Assembly (NCBI GenBank): GCA_947178085.1
Contig: CAMWWS010000085.1
Location: forward strand, 1 to 9,432
Length of the DNA stretch: 9,432 nt
Source: an uncultured Lachnospiraceae bacterium
GTDB lineage: Bacteria; Bacillota_A; Clostridia; Lachnospirales; Lachnospiraceae
Direction: 5' to 3'
Part shown: positions 1-6,014 of the stretch, one piece after another
Numbering within the stretch: the stretch's first letter is position 1
How the letters are laid out: each line of letters begins with the position of its first letter
The notes under the pieces: generated by a model
Seen by the model: only the letters and a program-made list of their open reading frames with translations
The model's database searches: none
Told to the model about the DNA's origin: nothing
Translations under genes and position numbers: made by a program

Positions 1-1166
1 GTAATGGCAAGTCCAAGTCCCGTACCCTCGATATTACGGTTTCTTTTGCTGTCCACCTGCTGAAATGACTTAAACAACATATCAAGATTTTCCGACCTAA
101 TTCCAATTCCGGTGTCCTCAACCGAAATATACAGTTCAATCTCATCATCAGCTATTTTTTCATAATTCACCTTCAGGGTTATTTTTCCTTTGGCTGTAAA
201 CTTTGCCGCATTGTTTGCCAGATTTAAAAGCACCTGCTTAATTCTTATATTATCCCCCAATAGCTTACTTGGCAGACTTGGCGGAATATCAAGAATAAGC
301 TCCACCTCTTTGCCTTTTAATCTTGTCATGACTATATTTGTAACATCATTAATGATAGACATGGAGTCATAATCATCGACATTTATATCCATCTTGCCTG
401 ACTCTATCTTGGAAAAATCCAGAATATCATTGATGATGGTAAGAAGCGATTTTCCGGCTTCCTTGATTTGGTTAATGTATTCCCTTGCCGCCTCAGGCAG
501 TTCCTCCCTCAGCGCCATCTCCGCCATGCCGATAACCGCATTCATAGGCGTACGGATCTCATGACTCATATTGGCAAGAAAATCCGATTTCATACTCGAT
601 GTTCTCTCAAGGTCCTTATTTGCCTTATAAACCTGATATTTACTATATGCCATATCTGACAGAACATCCGCGATCGTCGAAATGAATCTGGCAGCGTTAT
701 CAAGCTTATCTTGCCCTATAATACTTACTTTCATGGCCGCATCCAAATACTCTTCCGGATCAACTCCGATTTCAAGCGCAGTCTTTTTGATTTTTTCCGG
801 ATCAGGCTTATCAATGAGGGCTTGTCCTCCGATAAAACAGCCTACAAGCTTATCATTTGCCATAATCGGCGCCGCAAAATCCATCAGCCCCGCATGACAG
901 GTATAGATAATAGAACGGTCGTTTTTTAACGCCAATTCCGCCCCTTCTTTATCACATTTCTCACAACGCTCACAGCCAACCTTTGATTTCCTTGTATACT
1001 TCATACAGAATTCCGTAAAGTTAGATCCTTCCGTTACAGCAACGCCGTGTGCATCCGTAGTAAGAGCTGCCATACCCGTCATATGTGAAAAAGCATTCTG
1101 TATCCTCTGTAAAGTGTTTTTATCAATCAAATCCGTTAAATACAAATCATTAAAATCAGTCCCCAT
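1..1166 (-). CDS. PocR-domain sensor histidine kinase (partial, C-terminus off the left edge)
   Basis: Cytoplasmic sensor kinase, open for 388 codons to the window edge. Residues about 10-175 match the PocR sensory domain: a Cys cluster C65-x2-C68-x2-C71, then C90 followed by HAGLMDFAAPI and a GGQ turn at 114-116, the usual PocR layout. A short coiled linker (175-195) leads to the dimerisation/phosphoacceptor helix, MSHEIRTPMNAVIGM, with H202 as the predicted phosphorylated His. The ATPase domain follows: N-box around N315-N319, DTGIGI (D351, G353, G355), the FQQVDS segment (369-373) and GTGLGLAI (381-388), where the window ends. Members of this class often continue into receiver or Hpt domains, which cannot be seen here. 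No membrane segment is visible. The ATG at 1166 is preceded by AGAGGG at 1175-1180 (8-nt spacer) and lies 15 nt after the response regulator stop, so the two are probably cotranscribed and form a signalling pair. The ligand is unknown; PocR-type domains are thought to bind small molecules such as 1,2-propanediol. Confidence 0.92.
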   Translation of the reverse strand, partial: MGTDFNDLYLTDLIDKNTLQRIQNAFSHMTGMAALTTDAHGVAVTEGSNFTEFCMKYTRKSKVGCERCEKCDKEGAELALKNDRSIIYTCHAGLMDFAAPIMANDKLVGCFIGGQALIDKPDPEKIKKTALEIGVDPEEYLDAAMKVSIIGQDKLDNAARFISTIADVLSDMAYSKYQVYKANKDLERTSSMKSDFLANMSHEIRTPMNAVIGMAEMALREELPEAAREYINQIKEAGKSLLTIINDILDFSKIESGKMDINVDDYDSMSIINDVTNIVMTRLKGKEVELILDIPPSLPSKLLGDNIRIKQVLLNLANNAAKFTAKGKITLKVNYEKIADDEIELYISVEDTGIGIRSENLDMLFKSFQQVDSKRNRNIEGTGLGLAI

Positions 1167-1181
1167 GTATCAATCCCTCTT

Positions 1182-2138
1182 TCATCCGATAACATCTGTA
1201 ATAACCTTCAGCAGTTTCTCATGATCAACAGGTTTCAACAAATAACTCTGCGGTTTTAAAGCAAGTGCCTCCGTAATCTTCTCGCGTTCTGACACTCCTG
1301 TCAGGAAAACTATCGGTACATTCTTACCGAAATCCTTGGCACGTATCTTCTCCATAACTACAGGTCCGCTCTCTTCCGGCATTTCATAATCAAGTAGTAT
1401 CAAATCAGTCTTCTTCCGCTCAAGGAACTTCAATGCAATTTTTCCATTGATGGCAGTTGCAACATCATATTTATCATGCAGCTGCTCTTTTAACATCTTT
1501 AACATAACAGGGTCATCATCCACCACCAGAATATGTTTACGCTCTGCCGTTTCAGATTCAGCAGTTTCCCTGGAATCTATATTCTGATCAGATTCGGACG
1601 TCTTAACTGAGGAAGACAATGCTGCTTCCAATGAAGAAAGCGCATTTTTTAAAGTATCAATGTCAGCAGACTCCATTGTGCTCTTTTTGTCTATTTTAGA
1701 ATGATTCTTCTTATCATTCAGGTCGCTCTGATCATCAGTTCTATTCCGGTATGCCTGAACATATTCCTGACGTTCATCCAGAAATTTCAGAATCTTTTCC
1801 TGAATTGAGTTTGCCGTATACGGTTTTACCAGAATCATGTTTGCCACATTCACTGCAAACTTCTCGAATTCGTCACACTCTTCCTTAGAACCAACCAGAA
1901 CAAAAGGTATTCTCGTCGGTGCAAGATTATGTTTAATATTATTCATCTGCCGAAGGTTATCCGGCGTTTCACCACTCAGACAATATATAAATACATCAGG
2001 ATCAAAATATTTAATATGCCTGATTATATCTCCAAAACGTGTAGATGTAGACATAACCTCAAAATTTGCATCCATATGTACGAAGAAATCATCAATAATG
2101 GAATTATTCTTTCCTGTAACCAGAGCCTTGTATTTCAT
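1182..2138 (-). CDS. Dual-receiver response regulator (pseudo-receiver plus active receiver, no output domain)
   Basis: A 318-residue protein. The C-terminal domain (about 201-318) is a canonical CheY-like receiver: acidic triad D207-D209, phosphoacceptor D250 in LILLDYEMP, T280 in VFLTG and K302 in LLKP. The N-terminal part (about 1-121) has the same beta-alpha rhythm and keeps the LVKP lysine (K105), but the acidic pocket is replaced by TGKNN near residue 8, and C53 in VFIYCLSG falls where the phosphorylated Asp should be. It therefore reads as a degenerate receiver. The domains are joined by a polar linker (about 125-200) rich in Ser, Asp, Glu and Lys. There is no DNA-binding, enzymatic or membrane domain, so it probably acts through protein contacts or phosphotransfer rather than as a transcription factor. 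The start at 2138 has AAGGATG-type pairing about 10 nt upstream. It lies 33 nt after ispF and 15 nt before the PocR kinase, its likely partner. Confidence 0.88.
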   Translation of the reverse strand: MKYKALVTGKNNSIIDDFFVHMDANFEVMSTSTRFGDIIRHIKYFDPDVFIYCLSGETPDNLRQMNNIKHNLAPTRIPFVLVGSKEECDEFEKFAVNVANMILVKPYTANSIQEKILKFLDERQEYVQAYRNRTDDQSDLNDKKNHSKIDKKSTMESADIDTLKNALSSLEAALSSSVKTSESDQNIDSRETAESETAERKHILVVDDDPVMLKMLKEQLHDKYDVATAINGKIALKFLERKKTDLILLDYEMPEESGPVVMEKIRAKDFGKNVPIVFLTGVSEREKITEALALKPQSYLLKPVDHEKLLKVITDVIG

Positions 2139-2171
2139 TTTATATCATCCTTTCTATAATCCTTCAACCCG

Positions 2172-2717
2172 TCAATCAGACATCGGACAGCCGCCGCAGC
2201 CCGCACAGTTATTTGCCCAAGCCCTATTCTTATCATAATTTTCCACAGGAGAGGTAAGCATACATACTGCCTGCGCCGCAATCCCTTCACCGCTTCCGGT
2301 AAAACCAAGCCCTTCCTCGGTTGTCGCCTTTATGTTAATCTGTGTAATATCTATCTGCAGCGCATCCGCGATGTTCTGACGCATCACATCAATATACGGC
2401 CGCATCTTCGGAGCCTGCGCGATGATAGTTGCATCTATATTTTCAATCAGAAATAAATGCTCCTCCAACAATTCTCCCACATGCTTTAGAAGCTTAATAG
2501 AAGATATTCCCCTGTACTGCTCATCGGTATCGGGAAAATGTTTGCCTATGTCTCCAAGAGCCGCTGCGCCAAGCAGCGCATCCATAATGGCATGAAGCAG
2601 GACATCCGCATCTGAATGTCCAAGCAGCCCTTTTTCATATGGGATATCCACCCCGCCAAGTATAAGTTTCCTGTCCTCTGTCAGGCGGTGCACATCATAA
2701 CCCATTCCTATTCTCAT
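2172..2717 (-). CDS. ispF: 2-C-methyl-D-erythritol 2,4-cyclodiphosphate synthase
   Basis: Cytoplasmic enzyme of the non-mevalonate (MEP) isoprenoid pathway. It converts CDP-methylerythritol 2-phosphate to the cyclic diphosphate MEcPP with release of CMP, and works as a zinc-dependent homotrimer. The full family pattern is present: MGYDVHRL with metal ligands D8 and H10, [18 protein letters not shown] with H42 as third ligand, [11 protein letters not shown] (55-65), and [12 protein letters not shown] (130-141) with the T/E pair of the CDP site. The start is set at the ATG at 2717 because a GGAGG (2725-2729) sits 7 nt upstream and [10 protein letters not shown] is the usual N-terminus; a GTG at 2750 would add 11 residues but has no such signal. 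The core ends near LT(155). It is followed by an extra tail of about 25 residues carrying C171-x2-C174-x2-C177, which is unusual for a family normally of about 155-160 residues. The gene lies 29 nt after coaX, in the same probable operon. Confidence 0.96.
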   Translation of the reverse strand: MRIGMGYDVHRLTEDRKLILGGVDIPYEKGLLGHSDADVLLHAIMDALLGAAALGDIGKHFPDTDEQYRGISSIKLLKHVGELLEEHLFLIENIDATIIAQAPKMRPYIDVMRQNIADALQIDITQINIKATTEEGLGFTGSGEGIAAQAVCMLTSPVENYDKNRAWANNCAGCGGCPMSD

Positions 2718-2724
2718 TCCGATA

Positions 2725-2729
2725 CCTCC
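2725..2729 (-). promoter_or_regulatory. Ribosome binding site deciding the ispF start
   Basis: GGAGG on the minus strand, 7 nt before the ATG at 2717. It favours that start over the upstream GTG at 2750, whose first codons would overlap the coaX stop and which would place this sequence inside the coding region. Confidence 0.85.
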
Positions 2730-2746
2730 GAAAACATATTTATATG

Positions 2747-3514
2747 TCACACTACATTTTTATGATATATAATATTCAACCCTTTTAAAATAAGCTCATT
2801 ATCACAGATAATTTTCGTTTTACAGTGAGGAACGATACTGCCTGCAAGTCCTCCTGTTGCAACTACCGTGGTCTGATACCCGAGTTCATCCCAGATACGC
2901 TCAATCATACCGTCTATGCAGGCTGCCTGACCCATGATGATACCGCTTTTCATACAGTCTATGGTATTTTTTCCGATAATCTTCTTAGGCGCTTCAAGAC
3001 TGATTCTCGGAAGCTGTGAAGTCCGGTTGACCAAGGACTCCAGGGAAACCCTTACCCCCGGCAGAATCTGACCGCCTATATAATTCTTGTTTTTATCCAC
3101 TACACAGATAGTAGTGGCAGTTCCCATATCAATAATGGTTACCGGTGCGCCATACTCATTCATGGCTGCCACGGAGTCCACCACAAGGTCACTTCCTAAC
3201 TGGGAAGGATTATCCATCAGTATATTAATTCCGCTCTTTAAACCCGGTCCTACTATAAGAGGCGTTATTTTTATCAGCTTTTCAATCGCATATTTTATAA
3301 CAAGCGTAAGCGGAGGAACAACAGAAGAAATAATAGCTCCGTCAATATCAAATGCACTTACGTCGTGAAGCTCCATAACGGTCTTAAAATCGACCAGATA
3401 TTCCAGTTCTGTTTTAACAGTGGAAGTGGAAATGCGTTCCACGAAGCATATTTTATCGTCGTCAATGCATCCGATTACGATATTTGTATTGCCCATGTCT
3501 ATTGCTAACAGCAT
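2747..3514 (-). CDS. coaX: Type III pantothenate kinase
   Basis: Phosphorylates pantothenate with ATP, the first step of coenzyme A synthesis, in the cytoplasm. The 255 residues match the usual length of this ASKHA-fold family. Visible motifs are the N-terminal phosphate loop AIDMGNTN (4-11, with D6), QLGSDLVVD (105-113, the pantothenate-binding GxD segment with D109), the second phosphate loop IDMGTATT (128-135), GGQILPG (147-153) and the adenosine loop ATGGLAG (219-225). The type III enzyme is typically insensitive to feedback by CoA. The start at 3514 has a perfect AGGAGG (3521-3526) 6 nt upstream; an in-frame extension to 3559 would add 15 residues that do not fit the family. It is the first gene after the promoter at 3614-3642, with a leader of about 90 nt, and it is followed 29 nt later by ispF. 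Confidence 0.96.
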   Translation of the reverse strand: MLLAIDMGNTNIVIGCIDDDKICFVERISTSTVKTELEYLVDFKTVMELHDVSAFDIDGAIISSVVPPLTLVIKYAIEKLIKITPLIVGPGLKSGINILMDNPSQLGSDLVVDSVAAMNEYGAPVTIIDMGTATTICVVDKNKNYIGGQILPGVRVSLESLVNRTSQLPRISLEAPKKIIGKNTIDCMKSGIIMGQAACIDGMIERIWDELGYQTTVVATGGLAGSIVPHCKTKIICDNELILKGLNIIYHKNVV

Positions 3515-3520
3515 GATAAA

Positions 3521-3526
3521 CCTCCT
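3521..3526 (-). promoter_or_regulatory. Ribosome binding site deciding the coaX start
   Basis: Perfect AGGAGG on the minus strand, 6 nt before the ATG at 3514. It places the start at [11 protein letters not shown] and argues against the longer reading frame opening at 3559. Confidence 0.88.
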
Positions 3527-3537
3527 GCATAATAGAA

Positions 3538-3557
3538 GTGCCTCCAATGGGAGCCAC
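3538..3557 (-). other. Small hairpin in the coaX leader
   Basis: On the minus strand GTGGCTCC, a CATT loop, then GGAGGCAC can form an 8-bp stem with a single G/G mismatch. It lies about 11 nt ahead of the coaX ribosome binding site, within the predicted leader. No U-run follows it, so it is not a terminator. It could affect mRNA stability or translation, or be chance. Confidence 0.4.
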
Positions 3558-3560
3558 AAC

Positions 3561-3616
3561 TAATAAAAAATCATCCGCGGTTCAGATAAATAAAAATATC
3601 TGTACTGCGAATGATT
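3561..3616 (-). terminator. Probable intrinsic terminator of the SGNH-GH78-GH3 operon
   Basis: Reading the minus strand, AATCATTCGC (3616-3607) pairs over 10 bp, with one G-U, with GCGGATGATT (3578-3569). Within the loop a second stem forms, CAGATA (3602-3597) with TATCTG (3588-3583), separated from the outer stem by a symmetric 4+4 nt internal loop and capped by 8 nt. The 3' arm runs into TTTTTTATTA (3570-3561). It is 53 nt after the GH3 stop, and no better hairpin lies between. The opposite strand lacks a matching U-tract, so it should act only on minus-strand transcripts. Its 5' arm overlaps the -10 box of the next promoter. If transcription instead began further upstream, it could act as an attenuator of coaX. 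Confidence 0.65.
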
Positions 3617-3642
3617 ATATCACATCCGAATTTTTATGACAA
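3614..3642 (-). promoter_or_regulatory. Sigma-A type promoter of the coaX-ispF-regulator-kinase operon
   Basis: On the minus strand TTGTCA (3642-3637) and TATAAT (3619-3614) are separated by exactly 17 nt, and TGA directly before the -10 gives an extended TGnTATAAT. This is one mismatch from the full consensus. The predicted transcript start is near 3607, leaving a leader of about 90 nt before coaX. It is the only strong promoter-like match I found between the genes of the left part. Confidence 0.8.
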
Positions 3643-3668
3643 TATTATTTCAGGCTTACACAAGATGC

Positions 3669-6014
3669 CTATTTCCTTAACATAGCTTTGATTCCCCTGA
3701 TATAATGACCGTTTGCCATCTCCAAAAGCCCCTGCGCCAGAGAGTCGGACACAGCTCCGCCGGAGCTTATGACAGTGGCTCTAAGAGGACAGTCTGTAGC
3801 ACAGACCATCATCATCTTAAATGATGGGTCGGAATAATCCTTTTTCCCGTCAAAACTTTTAGCTATAATATTTTCCGTAACCTTATACTGGATTTTCATA
3901 ATAAATGAGGAATCCTTCATTTCCAAACAGGAATTATCGAGCGTAAACGGCCCCTTTTTTGCTTCCGGAACGATTTCGACAGTATCCCCCATTACCTTCT
4001 CCCATTCCTCACGCGACGGATTACCGGAAAGTGTCTCATACCAGCTGCCTTTCTGCCATTCCGGAGTCTTTAAGTTTTCCCCTGTAACCTCAATGGAACC
4101 GCTAAGCCAGATATCCTGAGAAGAAGCGGCAAGCAGCACCTCATATCTGCCTTCAGGCACTCTCCAACCGTCTTCCCAGACTGCAAAGCTGCGGTCATCA
4201 AGAGTAAATGTAATCTGCTTACTCTCTCCGGGCAGGAGTTCCACGCGTACAAAACCCTTTAATTCCCTGACCGGTCGATGAATCCCATTCTGTGACGGCG
4301 CTATGTAAAGCTGAGCCACCTCTGCTCCGGGAACGCTTCCTGCATTAGTGATGGTTGCCGTTACCGTACGGTCATGTATCTGCAGATCACTGTAAACAAA
4401 TTCCGTATAGCTCAGTCCGTATCCAAAAGGAAACCGAACGTCAACATGAGCCTTATCATAATAACGATAACCCACATAAATGCTTTCCCGATATTCCGTA
4501 TTACGTTTTCCAAAGGTATCCTTTGATATCACATCATCATATTGCAGCGGCCACGTTTCTGTCAGCTTTCCGCTTGGATTTACCTTTCCTGTAAGCAGAT
4601 TGGCACAAGCCTGCCCTCCCGCCTGTCCGGATAAACCCATATAGAGAATTGCTTTTACCTTGTCAAACCACGGCAGTTCCATAACGCTTCCTCCAAGCAG
4701 CACTACCACGGTATTTGGATTTGCGGCGGCAACCGCTTCAATCATACGATTATGCCCTTTTGGCATTTTCATATTCTCACGGTCGAATCCTTCGGATTCA
4801 TAGCTGTCAGGCAGACCTGCTGCAACCACAGCAATTTTTGCTCTTTTGGCCATTGCGGCAGCTTCCTGCAGCGCCGATTCCGTTACATTTCCGTCCGCAT
4901 CACAGCAGGCGAAGTATGGAACCTCAGGCAGAGCTTCTGTAAGGTTTGTAAGTCTGATAGGATTGATATGGCTGGAGCCGGCTCCCTGATAGCGGAAATT
5001 CTTCGCCATATCACCGATTAAAACAATATCTTCTGCTTTAGCCGGAAGAATATGCGAGTCATTTTTCAGCAGCACCGCACCCTGTTCTGCGACTGTGCAG
5101 GCTAATTTGTCATGGGCATCTTCATCAAAACCGTTTTCTTTTCGTATTTCTGCAGAATGAAGCGCCAATCTAATAATTCTCTCTACTACAACGTCAATAT
5201 CCGATTCGGAAAGCGTTCCGTTCTTAACTGCTTCCAGTACCGCTTTTTCCATAAACTTTGAACCGCCGGGCATGTTAAGGTCACAGCCTGCCTTATATCC
5301 TTCAATCCGGTCATTTAATGCACCCCAGTCAGTAACCACCATTCCGTCAAAGCCCCATTCACCGCGCAGCACGTCAGTAAGCAGCCACTTGTTATCGCTG
5401 GCATGGACACCGTTGATTTTATTATAAGAGCACATTACTGTACCGGGGGTTCCCTCTTTCACTGCGGTTTCGAAAGGGGTAAGATAAATTTCACGCATCG
5501 CGCGCTCATCGACCTGACTGTCACCATTTTGCCGCTTATATTCCTGATTGTTGATTGCAAAATGCTTCACGCTGGACGAAACGCCGGTGCTCTGCTGCCC
5601 ATTTATAAAAGCAGCCGCCATTTTACCCGCGATATAAGGGTCTTCCGAGATATACTCAAAATTTCGCCCACACAGGGGATTGCGCTTGATATTGCAGCCG
5701 GGACCTAAAACCACGTCAACGCCGTATTTCAAAGCTTCCTCACCAATTGCCTTGCCCTCAGCCGCATATAGTTCCGGATTCCATGTGGCTCCTGCCGTAA
5801 CCGCCGTGGGAAAACAGGTTGCCGGATCCGACTTATTCACCCCAATCATATCTGATTCACCGCTCTGGTAACGCAGTCCATGCGGTCCGTCAGACATAGT
5901 AAAAGAAGGTATTCCATATTGCTCCATTTTCTTGGAGCGCCAAAAGTCTGCGCCTGTACAGAGGCTGATTTTATCTTCTAATGTCATTTTTGACATAATA
6001 GCTTTTATATCCAT
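3669..6014 (-). CDS. Glycoside hydrolase family 3 beta-glucosidase
   Basis: Retaining exo-acting enzyme predicted to release terminal beta-D-glucose (or a related sugar) from oligosaccharides or aglycones. It has no signal peptide, so it should be cytoplasmic. Domain order: TIM-barrel-like domain (about 1-290) with SDGPHGLR (41-48), GRNFEYISEDP (116-126), KHFAINNQE (150-158) and VVTDWG, where D229 is the predicted nucleophile; alpha/beta sandwich domain (about 310-490) with SYESEGFDR, where E408 is the likely acid/base; the PFGYGLSYTEF junction (529-539); a fibronectin-III-like domain (about 540-645); and an extra C-terminal segment (about 650-781) ending in a helical region. The 781-residue length fits the larger clostridial members. 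The start at 6014 overlaps the GH78 stop by 1 nt (TAATG), and an AAGGAGA (6021-6027) lies inside the end of GH78, so translation is probably coupled. Other GH3 activities, such as beta-xylosidase, cannot be excluded by sequence alone. Confidence 0.94.
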   Translation of the reverse strand: MDIKAIMSKMTLEDKISLCTGADFWRSKKMEQYGIPSFTMSDGPHGLRYQSGESDMIGVNKSDPATCFPTAVTAGATWNPELYAAEGKAIGEEALKYGVDVVLGPGCNIKRNPLCGRNFEYISEDPYIAGKMAAAFINGQQSTGVSSSVKHFAINNQEYKRQNGDSQVDERAMREIYLTPFETAVKEGTPGTVMCSYNKINGVHASDNKWLLTDVLRGEWGFDGMVVTDWGALNDRIEGYKAGCDLNMPGGSKFMEKAVLEAVKNGTLSESDIDVVVERIIRLALHSAEIRKENGFDEDAHDKLACTVAEQGAVLLKNDSHILPAKAEDIVLIGDMAKNFRYQGAGSSHINPIRLTNLTEALPEVPYFACCDADGNVTESALQEAAAMAKRAKIAVVAAGLPDSYESEGFDRENMKMPKGHNRMIEAVAAANPNTVVVLLGGSVMELPWFDKVKAILYMGLSGQAGGQACANLLTGKVNPSGKLTETWPLQYDDVISKDTFGKRNTEYRESIYVGYRYYDKAHVDVRFPFGYGLSYTEFVYSDLQIHDRTVTATITNAGSVPGAEVAQLYIAPSQNGIHRPVRELKGFVRVELLPGESKQITFTLDDRSFAVWEDGWRVPEGRYEVLLAASSQDIWLSGSIEVTGENLKTPEWQKGSWYETLSGNPSREEWEKVMGDTVEIVPEAKKGPFTLDNSCLEMKDSSFIMKIQYKVTENIIAKSFDGKKDYSDPSFKMMMVCATDCPLRATVISSGGAVSDSLAQGLLEMANGHYIRGIKAMLRK

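Noticed and set aside
2139..2171. TTGACG just after the ispF stop as a -35 box for a separate regulator promoter
   Set aside because: No acceptable -10 lies 16-18 nt downstream; the TTATAG nearby is only 10 nt away.
2718..2750. Longer ispF frame starting with GTG at 2750
   Set aside because: It overlaps the coaX stop, lacks a Shine-Dalgarno, and would translate through the GGAGG that serves the ATG at 2717; the shorter start matches the family N-terminus.
3462..3530. A 22-codon leader ORF (ATG at 3530) overlapping the start of coaX in another frame, with GGAGG 10 nt upstream
   Set aside because: The GGAGG is part of the small leader hairpin, the peptide has no recognisable or regulatory features, and overlap with coaX makes a chance match more likely.
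3515..3559. Longer coaX frame starting at 3559
   Set aside because: The 15 extra residues have no family counterpart and would include the perfect AGGAGG that serves the ATG at 3514.
3653..3671. AGGC/GCCT inverted repeat just after the GH3 stop as a terminator
   Set aside because: Only 4 bp with an 11-nt loop and no U-run; the hairpin at 3561-3616 is far stronger.
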